Positions 17,209-24,562 of a stretch of 63,801 nucleotides of DNA are shown here, in pieces. The stretch is from assembly GCA_016210495.1 (NCBI GenBank), contig JACQUC010000037.1:1-63801 (forward strand). Direction: 5' to 3'. A program made the translations under genes and the position numbers. Within the stretch, counting starts at the first letter, position 1. Every line of letters starts with the position of its first letter. The notes under the pieces are model-generated. The model saw only the letters and a list, made by a program, of their open reading frames with translations. It made no database searches and was not told the origin of the DNA. The stretch is from Chloroflexota bacterium. GTDB lineage: Bacteria > Chloroflexota > FW602-bin22 > JACPRP01.

Positions 17209-17597
17209 GCCGGGGTCCCTTTCAATGCCGCTCTGACTTCTACCACGGTGGGATACGACCCAGACTTGATCACTCGGCCATCGACGACCGTAATGGGCAG
17301 CGCAGCCATCTTCTGCTCCCGAACCAGGCGCATAACCTCGGCGTTTCTCAGGAACGCTGCCGAGTGGGTGCTCATCTGGTAACGTTCTACCCCCACACCC
17401 TCGGCCTTGAGGATCGTGACCATCTCATTGACGTCCAGCAAAGTCTGGTCTAACGTCGGCCCACATAGCCCAGTCGAGCAACACATCGGCGCGTCGAAGA
17501 GTTCGACGGATGCAGTGCCGAAATCCCTTTGCTGGTCTCCATCCATAGCCAAAACTTGTTTTCCCTCCAGAATATCTGCGTTAGAGATGGGCCTCAC
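17205..17597 (-). CDS. arsD: arsenite metallochaperone ArsD
   Basis: ArsD passes trivalent arsenic to ArsA. The vicinal CC at residues 39-40 plus C45 (MCCSTGLCG) are the As(III)-binding Cys; LDQTLLDVNEMV and the ALPITVVDGRVIKSGSYP thioredoxin-like end follow. The annotated GTG start gives 130 residues; typical ArsD begins a few residues before the CC, so initiation at ATG 17546 (113 residues) is as likely, with a GGAGG at about 17570. It overlaps arsA by four bases and lies 17 bases after arsM. Confidence 0.92.
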   Translation of the reverse strand: MRPISNADILEGKQVLAMDGDQQRDFGTASVELFDAPMCCSTGLCGPTLDQTLLDVNEMVTILKAEGVGVERYQMSTHSAAFLRNAEVMRLVREQKMAALPITVVDGRVIKSGSYPTVVEVRAALKGTPA

Positions 17598-17614
17598 TCT
17601 TCGAATGGCTGGGG

Positions 17615-18370
17615 TTACGGTTTGACCGCCCTGACTTTGATGCTAAGCAGGCCCTCACGCTCTCCCGAGTGTCGCTCGCGTCGAGCTTCTTCAACCACTT
17701 CGACCGGACCAAAGCCAGCCGCTCGCACCTTGCTTAGATAGACGTTGCGCTCAATGGCACCTGCCAAACACTTGGTCCAATCCCCAACCGGATCGGTTCC
17801 ATTGTAGCCTCGCCCATCTTCCCAGGCTTCGTCCGAGACGTGCAGTCTGCCGCCGGGCTTCAGAACCCGAAATGCCTCGTTGAACACCATGTCCTTATTG
17901 GGAGAGAGGCAGATCACGCAGTTGGAGATCACCAGGTCGACGGTCCCGCTGTCCACCGGTATAGCCTCAATTTCACCGAGGCGAAACTCCACGTTGTTCA
18001 CGCCGAGCTTCCTGGCATTCTCGGTCGCCAGAGCCACCATTTCTGCCGACATATCCAGACCAATGACACGCCCTGAGTCCCCCACCCGGCTGGCAGCCAA
18101 GAAGCAATCGATGCCTCCACCAGATCCGAGGTCGAGGACGACCTGGCCAGGCCGCAACTCAGCCAGCGCCAGGGGATTGCCACAGCCCAAAGAGACCGAT
18201 GTAACGCTATCCGGCAAACCAGCTAGCTCGGTTTCGTCGTAGAGTCTTCTAGCCCGATCTTTGGAGTCCGGATTGGAGCGTCCACAGCAACCACCAGCTT
18301 CGATAGCTTTGGCGGCATACCTCTGACGGATTGCCTTCTTGATCTCTTGCTCGTCCACGATCGCCTCCAT
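17615..18370 (-). CDS. arsM: arsenite S-adenosylmethionine methyltransferase ArsM
   Basis: The 251-residue enzyme methylates As(III) to mono-, di- and trimethyl forms. The SAM-binding motif VLDLGSGGGIDC is near residue 85 and GLDMSAEMV follows. Catalytic Cys positions are represented by NCVICLSP (family NCVxNLSP) and WTKCLAGAI, and an N-terminal GGCCGRS is present. NCVIC carries an extra Cys where Asn is usual. It sits 60 bp after acr3 and 17 bp before arsD, within the ars operon. I see no strong ribosome site. Confidence 0.92.
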   Translation of the reverse strand: MEAIVDEQEIKKAIRQRYAAKAIEAGGCCGRSNPDSKDRARRLYDETELAGLPDSVTSVSLGCGNPLALAELRPGQVVLDLGSGGGIDCFLAASRVGDSGRVIGLDMSAEMVALATENARKLGVNNVEFRLGEIEAIPVDSGTVDLVISNCVICLSPNKDMVFNEAFRVLKPGGRLHVSDEAWEDGRGYNGTDPVGDWTKCLAGAIERNVYLSKVRAAGFGPVEVVEEARRERHSGEREGLLSIKVRAVKP

Positions 18371-18430
18371 TTAGTAAGATGAGTGACGTAAGCTCGTGTC
18401 ATGGTAGCCGCGGGTCATACGCAGCTACTC

Positions 18431-19537
18431 CTAGGGTGTCGTGACGCCAATGTTCTTGGATTCACCACTGAAAAGGATCTGTTTGAGCCAGAGCGAAACA
18501 TAAACCAATCCCACCAGCACCGGCACCTCGATCAGCGGTCCCACCACCGCCGCCAGCGCTTGTCCCGACGCAATGCCGAAGACGCCGACCGCCACCGCGA
18601 TAGCCAGCTCGAAGTTATTGGAGGCAGCGGTAAAGGAGAGCGTCACTGTTTCACGGTATTTGAAACCCAACCTCCACGACATTAGGTACGAAACGGCGAA
18701 CATGATGCCGAAGTAGCCCAGCAGCGGGATCGCGATGCGCACCACGTCCAGCGGCAGTCGGAGAATCACCTCGCCCTTGAGCGAGAACATCACCACAATG
18801 GTGAACAAGAGGGCCAGTAGAGCTGTGGGTGCAAGCCGGGGCATGAGTTCGCCCTCGTACCACGCCCGACCACCTGCTTTGATGCCGACGTAGCGGGTCA
18901 CCATTCCAGCCACCAGCGGAATTCCAAGGAACACCATCACCGAGGTGGCCACGTCCCAGAACTCGATGCGGATCGCCTGCGCGCCACCCAGTCCCAGCCA
19001 CACCGGCAGCACCGCTACGTAGAAGTATCCCAACACGGCATAGAACAGCACCTGGAAAACCGAGTTTAGCGCCACCAGCACCGCGCAGTACTCGCTATCG
19101 CCGCCGGCCAGCATGTTCCACACCAACACCATCGCTATGCACCGAGCCAGCCCCACGATGATCAGCCCGGTGCGGTACTCCGGCATGTCTGGCAAGAGCA
19201 GCCAGGCCACAGCGAACATAATGAGCGGCCCCACCAGCCAGTTCTGGATCAGCGACACTGTGAACATACCGCCGGCCTGCTTCACCTTGCCCAGTTCCTC
19301 GTATTTCACGCGGGCCAGCACCGGGTACATCATCCAGAGCAGGCCCAGTGCAATCGGCAGCGATACCGTGCTGATCCTGGCAGCATCCAGTACTTTCGCT
19401 ACGCCCGGGTACGCATAGCCCAGGCCGAGACCCAGCGCCATAGCGATGAAGATCCACAGAGGTAGGAATCTGTCTAGCGTAGACAGTTGGCGAAGAGCGC
19501 TCCCGGGTCTGGTTACCTGGGCATCAGATACGCACAT
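18431..19537 (-). CDS. acr3: Acr3-family arsenite efflux permease
   Basis: The 368-residue, roughly ten-helix carrier expels arsenite. The essential Cys in GLARCIAMVLVWN and the Glu in ASNNFELAIAVAVGVFG are both present, as in Acr3 proteins. The ATG has GAAGGAG seven bases upstream and follows arsR by 14 bases. With ArsA encoded downstream, efflux may be either ATP-driven or potential-driven. Confidence 0.95.
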   Translation of the reverse strand: MCVSDAQVTRPGSALRQLSTLDRFLPLWIFIAMALGLGLGYAYPGVAKVLDAARISTVSLPIALGLLWMMYPVLARVKYEELGKVKQAGGMFTVSLIQNWLVGPLIMFAVAWLLLPDMPEYRTGLIIVGLARCIAMVLVWNMLAGGDSEYCAVLVALNSVFQVLFYAVLGYFYVAVLPVWLGLGGAQAIRIEFWDVATSVMVFLGIPLVAGMVTRYVGIKAGGRAWYEGELMPRLAPTALLALLFTIVVMFSLKGEVILRLPLDVVRIAIPLLGYFGIMFAVSYLMSWRLGFKYRETVTLSFTAASNNFELAIAVAVGVFGIASGQALAAVVGPLIEVPVLVGLVYVSLWLKQILFSGESKNIGVTTP

Positions 19538-19551
19538 TCACGACTCCTTCG

Positions 19552-19923
19552 TCACAAATTACACCCGCAGCGGTCCGAGCAATCCGCGGGTGTCGGGTCA
19601 GTTCTCGTGTTATCAAGAAGGTCGGCCAGCGCCCTTCGTAGCTCCGCCAGCCCCTCCGAATCGAGTCTGTAATACACCCACCGTCTATCCGATTGATCGC
19701 GGCGATCCAATACCAGCCCCGCCCGTTTCAAGAGCCGCATGTGGTGCGAAATCGTCCCCTGGCTCAGGCCAAGTTCGTCCGTAAGGTGGCACACACACTG
19801 CTCGCGCTGGCGCAACAGCTCCACGATGCGCAGGCGCACCGGGTCTCCCAGCAGACGAAGCGAAGTCGACAACTGAGTGTCCAGGTCGGCTCTTGGTTTG
19901 GCTGTCGCCGCATGACCGGCCAA
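19552..19923 (-). CDS. arsR: ArsR-family arsenite-responsive repressor
   Basis: This winged-helix repressor has LRLLGDPVRLRIVELL, the metalloid-binding CVC motif (EQCVCHL), the recognition helix LSQGTISHHMRLLK and extra Cys at the C-terminus (CSDRCGC). It derepresses the ars operon when As(III) binds. A longer frame with ATG at 19953 exists, but the promoter -10 element lies at 19955-19960, so transcription should start downstream of that ATG. I therefore prefer TTG at 19923, which has GGGGG about eight bases upstream, giving 123 residues. First gene of arsR-acr3-arsM-arsD-arsA. Confidence 0.9.
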   Translation of the reverse strand: MAGHAATAKPRADLDTQLSTSLRLLGDPVRLRIVELLRQREQCVCHLTDELGLSQGTISHHMRLLKRAGLVLDRRDQSDRRWVYYRLDSEGLAELRRALADLLDNTRTDPTPADCSDRCGCNL

Positions 19924-19941
19924 GATAATACCCCCGAATCC

Positions 19942-19983
19942 ATTGATCGACATCAATATATCTTAGTCCGATGAACTTGTCAA
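19942..19983 (-). promoter_or_regulatory. ars operon promoter with overlapping ArsR-operator candidate
   Basis: On the minus strand, TTGACA (19978-19983) and TATATT (19955-19960) are separated by exactly 17 bp. A perfect inverted repeat, ATTGAT-4-ATCAAT (19942-19957), overlaps the -10 box and the expected start site, where a bound repressor would block polymerase. Confidence 0.75.
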
Positions 19984-20051
19984 CGCTCCAATCGTTTTGA
20001 CAACAGCGCGTAAGCGCCACTCATTGGGGATTGCACGCAAAATGGGTAGCT

Positions 20052-20480
20052 TCAGGTCCAATCTCGGAGGCGGCACAGGCTCGCATCATTCCCAACCCGG
20101 TCGCAGAACCTGTCATCGGCTGTGACGAGTGTTAGGCTATGCTTCTTTGCCAGGCACAGAAGGTAGGCGTCGTACACGCTGATTCCCTGGTCGAAACTGC
20201 TCTCGACGCCTGATTTCAGGGCGTCAAGATCGAAGGGGTAGACGCCGATCTCGAGAGCGACAATGCTGTCCAGACATTCGCGAACTTCGTCGCTGGAAAA
20301 GTCGCCCGAATACCTTAATGCGTTTGCCGTTTCGTAGAACGTCAGCTCGCTGACACTCGCGTCCACTCTGCCCTCCAGAAACTCCCGCTGGATTGCAACT
20401 GCCCGGTCGCTGTCCGACTCGTTTCTGAACCATTTGACCACGACAGAACTGTCGAGCAAAACAAATCGCAATCCGGTCAC
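20052..20480 (-). CDS. vapC: PIN-domain toxin (VapC family)
   Basis: The 142-residue predicted endoribonuclease carries the PIN-domain acidic residues: LLDSSVVVKW near the N-terminus, FYETANAL, VYDAYLLCLA and VTADDRF. Such toxins cleave tRNA or rRNA and arrest growth when their antitoxin is lost. The GTG start overlaps the antitoxin stop (GTGA), the usual translational coupling. An upstream in-frame start would lie inside vapB and is not needed. Confidence 0.9.
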   Translation of the reverse strand: MTGLRFVLLDSSVVVKWFRNESDSDRAVAIQREFLEGRVDASVSELTFYETANALRYSGDFSSDEVRECLDSIVALEIGVYPFDLDALKSGVESSFDQGISVYDAYLLCLAKKHSLTLVTADDRFCDRVGNDASLCRLRDWT

Positions 20481-20749
20481 TCCAGGCGTTTCCCCGGGCT
20501 TTCTCGCCACTCGCGGATGAATCTCACGCTATCGAATGACGTATTCCTTGTCTTGCTGCGTGCTACCTCCTGGAGTCGCAAGGCGCGCCGTATCGCCTCA
20601 CGGCGAAGACCGGTCTGTTCCTGCGCATCGGCCAGGTACCGTCGCACAGCATCGCGGATTAGCTCGCTCCGGTTTCGGTGCTCTCGTTTCGCCACTTTGT
20701 CCATCTCTGCCAGGAACTCTTCTGGCATCGTGATCATCACTTTCCGCAT
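20477..20749 (-). CDS. vapB: ribbon-helix-helix antitoxin (VapB/CopG-like)
   Basis: The 90-residue protein begins with a ribbon-helix-helix DNA-binding motif (KVMITMPEEFLAEMD, then RNRSELIRDAVRRYL) and ends in a basic helix that should wrap the toxin. Two ATG codons are six bases apart. GGAGG is only one base from the first but seven from the second, so I start at 20749. It should bind its own promoter together with VapC. Confidence 0.9.
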   Translation of the reverse strand: MRKVMITMPEEFLAEMDKVAKREHRNRSELIRDAVRRYLADAQEQTGLRREAIRRALRLQEVARSKTRNTSFDSVRFIREWRESPGKRLE

Positions 20750-20767
20750 TCTCATGCCTCCAAGAGC

Positions 20768-20796
20768 AGTATAGATGACAATATATATGATGTCAA
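20768..20796 (-). promoter_or_regulatory. vapBC promoter with inverted-repeat operator
   Basis: TTGACA (20791-20796) and TATACT (20768-20773) are spaced by 17 bp on the minus strand. TGACA-10-TGTCA (20776-20795) overlaps both, a natural target for the VapB ribbon-helix-helix dimer and so for autoregulation. Confidence 0.75.
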
Positions 20797-20868
20797 TACG
20801 AGATCACTCTCGGCCCTTTGACTTTTCGAGACGCGCCATCGCACATGCACACATGCACAAATATCAAA

Positions 20869-20898
20869 ACACAAATTGGTACTAAAGTACTATTGTGT
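20869..20898 (+). promoter_or_regulatory. palindromic operator candidate upstream of a small unknown gene
   Basis: Nested inverted repeats: ACACAA...TTGTGT outside and GTACT-AA-AGTAC inside. It lies in an AT-rich stretch 45 bp before the next gene, within otherwise GC-rich DNA. Confidence 0.5.
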
Positions 20899-20943
20899 AT
20901 TTGCGGTGGAAAGTATAGCATGTTAGCGAATAACGAGGGATAG

Positions 20944-21180
20944 GTGAGCGAAGTGGCCCACCGGCAGCGAGTAGCCACAAATCTCAACTGCGCCCAGGTC
21001 GAGCTACTTGACAGAATTGCTCGTGAGGCAAAGTTTTCGGGTGGTGCCAAGCTCTCCCACTCTCTTATTCTGGATACCTTGGTTGAGGTGCTGGGGCAGC
21101 TTCAGATCGACGTTTCTGGAGTCCGCTCCAAGGATGATTTGCAGTATCGAATCGTAGAGGCAATCAGATCGTTTTCGTAA
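20944..21180 (+). CDS. small unknown protein, possibly DNA-binding
   Basis: I do not recognise this 78-residue protein. It is mixed alpha, with HRQRVATNLNCAQVELLDRI and a following KLSHSLILDTLVEVL helix. That pattern resembles ribbon-helix-helix proteins with an N-terminal strand and two helices, but I see no firm signature. GTG start, weak ribosome site. It is followed by two tandem terminator hairpins and preceded by a palindrome, so it looks like a small self-contained transcription unit, perhaps linked to the neighbouring vapBC module. Confidence 0.55.
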   Translation: MSEVAHRQRVATNLNCAQVELLDRIAREAKFSGGAKLSHSLILDTLVEVLGQLQIDVSGVRSKDDLQYRIVEAIRSFS

Positions 21181-21267
21181 CAGTCACACGCAGTGCGTCG
21201 ACCCTTGGGAATCTATTATCAGGTGGCGCTAGGTGACTTAGGATACCCTGTGAGAATCGAAAACCCA

Positions 21268-21306
21268 CAGAGCCCATCAGAGTCACTCTGGTGGGCTCTG
21301 CGCTTT
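21268..21306 (+). terminator. rho-independent terminator, first of a tandem pair
   Basis: CAGAGCCCA (21268-21276) pairs perfectly with TGGGCTCTG (21292-21300). The loop itself contains a second small hairpin (CAGAGT/ACTCTG), and CGCTTTT follows. Confidence 0.8.
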
Positions 21307-21310
21307 TCCA

Positions 21311-21352
21311 CAGAGCCCCCTATGATTCTTCCTGGCGGGCTCTGATCGTTTT
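21311..21352 (+). terminator. second terminator-like hairpin with the same stem sequence
   Basis: CAGAGCCC (21311-21318) pairs with GGGCTCTG (21337-21344), followed by ATCGTTTT. The stem repeats that of the adjacent terminator, so the pair arose by duplication. The remaining bases up to the next gene (to 21493) show no other feature I can support. Confidence 0.65.
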
Positions 21353-21493
21353 CTCCAGTTGTCTTGGGTGAGACGGCAAGGTAAGGCGCCCTGCTACGGG
21401 CGAGGCTGGTTGTAGGATAGTGTGGTGCTCGGTCGAGGTTTACGCCCGGCCGGGCCGGTTCCTCTGGCCGGGAGGGGAAAGGGAGGAAGGGCC

Positions 21494-23389
21494 ATGGAAC
21501 TCAAACAGCGACTGGAGGAGTATCGCTCTGGACAGCGACATCTCTCCTGGGAAGGTACTTTCGCGGATTACTTCGATCTGGTGCTGCGAGATCCGAACGC
21601 GGCTCGGCTTTCGCACGCCAGGGTTTACGACATGATCATAGCCGCCGGCGCGGAAACGGCGGGCGAGGGCCAGAGGCGATATCGGTTTTTCTCGGATGAT
21701 CTGTTCGGCCTGGACAAAACCCTCCAGCAGCTTGTCGACTACCTCAGTTCCGCCGCCAAGCGTCTCGAGATCAGAAAAAGGATTCTGCTCTTTATGGGAC
21801 CGGTCGGCGGTGGCAAGTCCACCATTGTCGCATTGCTCAAACGCGGGCTAGAGTGCTACTCTGCCGGCCCCGAGGGAGCGATCTACGCCATCAAGGGCTG
21901 CCCTATGCACGAGGAGCCCTTGCACCTCATTCCCGAGCCTTTGCGGCCGGAGATCGAAAGGGAGCATGGGCTGTACATCGAGGGAGACCTCTGCCCGGCG
22001 TGCCAGCAGACGCTGCGGGAAGTTTATGGCGGACGAGCTGAGGACGTGCCGGTGGAGCGCATCGTCTTCTCCGAAAAGAACCGCGTCGGCATCGGCACTT
22101 TCTCCCCCAGCGACCCAAAGTCCCAGGACATCTCCGAGCTCACCGGCTCCATCGACCTCTCCACCATTGGTGACTACGGTGTGGAGTCCGACGCTCGTGC
22201 CTATCGCTTCGACGGCGAGCTCAACGTCGCCAACCGTGGGCTTATGGAGTTCATCGAGATGCTCAAGTGCGACGAGAAGTTCCTGTACGGGCTCTTGACC
22301 CTATCCCAGGAGCAGTCCATTAAGACGGGTCGCTTTGCCATGATCTACGCCGACGAAATGATCGTCTCGCACACCAATGAGCACGAGTACAACGCCTTCG
22401 TCGCCAACAAGAGGGCCGAAGCGCTTCAGGACCGCATCATCGTCATCAAGGTGCCCTACAACCTCCGCGTTTCTGACGAGGTGAGGATCTACGAAAAGCT
22501 TCTGCGACAAAGCCGCGTTCGCGACGTACACATTGCCCCGAACACGCTAAAAGTCGCCAGCACGTTCGCCGTCCTTTCCCGGCTTGAGCCATCCAAGAAG
22601 GCCGGCATGAGCCTCATCAAGAAGCTCAAGCTCTACGACGGCCAGGATGTGGAGGGATTCAACCAGAAAGATGTGCGCGAGCTCCAGGAGGAAGTCGTCC
22701 GTGAGGGCATGGATGGCATTTCGCCAAGATACGTCATCAATCGCCTCTCGACGGCTTTGGTCAAAGACGGGACGACCTGTGTAAATCCCATCGACGCGTT
22801 GCGTGCGCTGAGGGACGGCCTTGAGCAACACACCAGTATCGGCAAGGAGGAGAAAGAAAGGCTGCTTAACTTGATCGCCGAGACCCGTAAGGATTACGAC
22901 GAATCGGCAAAGAAGGAGATCCAGAAGGCATTCGTATATTCCTTTGAGGAATCGGCCAAGACGCTGCTCGACAACTACCTCGACAACGTCGAAGCGTTTT
23001 GCAGCAACACCAAGCTCAAAGATCCTATCACCGAGGAGGAGGTTGCTCCCGACGAGAAGCTGATGCGCTCCATCGAAGAGCAGATCGGTGTGACCGAAAG
23101 CGCCAGAAAGGCGTTCCGCGAGGAAATACTCATTCGCCTGTCGTCCTATGCCCGCAAGGGACAGGCGTTCACCTACTCTTCGCACGAGAGGCTCCGGGAG
23201 GCAATCGAGAAGAAGCTGTTCGCGGACCTCAGGGACATCGTGAAGATCACAACGTCCACAAAAACCCCTGACGCCGAGCAGCTCAAGCGTATCAACGGCG
23301 TCGTCGATAGGCTCGTCACGGAGCAAGGCTACTGCTCGGTTTGTGCCAACGAGCTCCTGAAGTACGTCGGCGCGCTCCTTAGCAGGTAA
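21494..23389 (+). CDS. prkA: PrkA-family serine protein kinase (YeaG-like)
   Basis: The 631-residue protein has an AAA+-like PrkA domain with Walker A GPVGGGKST near residue 104 and a C-terminal PrkA domain. E. coli YeaG and B. subtilis PrkA are associated with nitrogen starvation or sporulation stress and have kinase or protease activity. I start at ATG 21494, with GGAGGAAGG seven bases upstream, instead of a longer GTG form. It heads the conserved trio prkA-yhbH-spoVR, transcribed together. Presence of the trio does not by itself imply sporulation. Confidence 0.95.
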   Translation: MELKQRLEEYRSGQRHLSWEGTFADYFDLVLRDPNAARLSHARVYDMIIAAGAETAGEGQRRYRFFSDDLFGLDKTLQQLVDYLSSAAKRLEIRKRILLFMGPVGGGKSTIVALLKRGLECYSAGPEGAIYAIKGCPMHEEPLHLIPEPLRPEIEREHGLYIEGDLCPACQQTLREVYGGRAEDVPVERIVFSEKNRVGIGTFSPSDPKSQDISELTGSIDLSTIGDYGVESDARAYRFDGELNVANRGLMEFIEMLKCDEKFLYGLLTLSQEQSIKTGRFAMIYADEMIVSHTNEHEYNAFVANKRAEALQDRIIVIKVPYNLRVSDEVRIYEKLLRQSRVRDVHIAPNTLKVASTFAVLSRLEPSKKAGMSLIKKLKLYDGQDVEGFNQKDVRELQEEVVREGMDGISPRYVINRLSTALVKDGTTCVNPIDALRALRDGLEQHTSIGKEEKERLLNLIAETRKDYDESAKKEIQKAFVYSFEESAKTLLDNYLDNVEAFCSNTKLKDPITEEEVAPDEKLMRSIEEQIGVTESARKAFREEILIRLSSYARKGQAFTYSSHERLREAIEKKLFADLRDIVKITTSTKTPDAEQLKRINGVVDRLVTEQGYCSVCANELLKYVGALLSR

Positions 23390-23407
23390 GACGTGAGGTG
23401 GGGTGGT

Positions 23408-24562
23408 ATGGGCGCTGCAGTTTCGTTGTCGATGCACGATTGGTCTCTCCATCGCAAGGGGTCTATCGATCAGGCTCGACATCAAGAGAAGATCAAGAAG
23501 GCTATCAAAGATAACCTGGCCGACATCGTGAGCGAGGAGGCGATCATCACCTCTGACGGACAGAGGGTAGTGAAAATCCCCATTAGATCGCTGGACTTGC
23601 CCAGGTTTCGCTTCGACTACGGCAAAAAGGAGTTCGCGGGCCAAGGGGATGGGAACGCCAAGACCGGCGACGTGCTTGGTCGGGAGCACGGTGGTGCCGG
23701 CACCGGCAAGCGCGCTGGAGATCAGCCCGGCATCGATTACTACGAGGCCGAGATCACTATCGACGAGTTGGCCACACTCATCTTCGAAGACCTCGGGCTT
23801 CCCAATCTCCAGCAAAAAAAGAGCGACGAGGTGGTCTCCGAGGCCGTCCGGTTCGACGATGTCAGCAAGAAGGGTATGTTCTCCAATCTCGATCGACGCC
23901 GCACCATCATCGAGAACATGAAGCGCCACGCCAGGGGTGGCAGACCGGTCTTCGAGAGGATAAAGCCGGAGGACTTGCGGTTCAAGACCTGGAAGCAAGA
24001 TGTCAGGCGAGAATCCAACGCCGTCGTCATCGCCATGCGCGACGTCTCGGCCAGTATGGGCGAGTTCGAGAAGTACATCTCGCGCAGCTTCTATTTCTGG
24101 ATGGTCAGGTTCCTTAGAACCAAGTACAGCAACGTCAAGATCAAGTTCATCACCCACCACACGCAGGCCAGGGAGGTCGATGAGGAGACTTTCTTCAAGC
24201 TCGGTGAGTCGGGTGGCACGCTGGTGTCTTCTGCTTACAGGCTCGCTCTCGACCTCGTCGAGAGGGAGTTCAATCCCGCCCACTGGAACATCTACCCGTT
24301 CCATTTCTCCGACGGCGACAACTGGGCCGAAGACAACGCCGACGCGGTCAATCTCGCGCAGCAACTGATCGACGTCAGCAACGTCTTCGGCTACGGCGAA
24401 ATCCACGAGGGACACAGCAGGCACAGCAGTACCCTGATGTCGGCCTTTAACGCTGCCATCCAGGATCAGAAGTTCATCGGCGTGATCATCGCCGACAAGG
24501 CGGGTGTGTACCCTGCCTTGAAGCGCTTCTTTGGCAAGGAAGTCGGTGAGCGCCGTGGATAA
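23408..24562 (+). CDS. yhbH: YeaH/YhbH family protein (DUF444)
   Basis: The 384-residue protein has an N-terminal Arg/Lys-rich region, a Gly-rich linker near residues 75-95 and a C-terminal von Willebrand A-like domain with the MIDAS-type DVSASMG motif. It is the usual partner of PrkA. Start at ATG 23408 has GAGGTGGGG upstream. It begins 18 bases after prkA and overlaps spoVR by 17 bases. Confidence 0.93.
   Translation: MGAAVSLSMHDWSLHRKGSIDQARHQEKIKKAIKDNLADIVSEEAIITSDGQRVVKIPIRSLDLPRFRFDYGKKEFAGQGDGNAKTGDVLGREHGGAGTGKRAGDQPGIDYYEAEITIDELATLIFEDLGLPNLQQKKSDEVVSEAVRFDDVSKKGMFSNLDRRRTIIENMKRHARGGRPVFERIKPEDLRFKTWKQDVRRESNAVVIAMRDVSASMGEFEKYISRSFYFWMVRFLRTKYSNVKIKFITHHTQAREVDEETFFKLGESGGTLVSSAYRLALDLVEREFNPAHWNIYPFHFSDGDNWAEDNADAVNLAQQLIDVSNVFGYGEIHEGHSRHSSTLMSAFNAAIQDQKFIGVIIADKAGVYPALKRFFGKEVGERRG

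Noticed and set aside
22547..24424. 625-residue minus-strand open frame
   Set aside because: It lies antisense to prkA and yhbH, both of which are strongly supported families; it has no ribosome site and no recognisable domain. A codon-bias shadow in GC-rich DNA.
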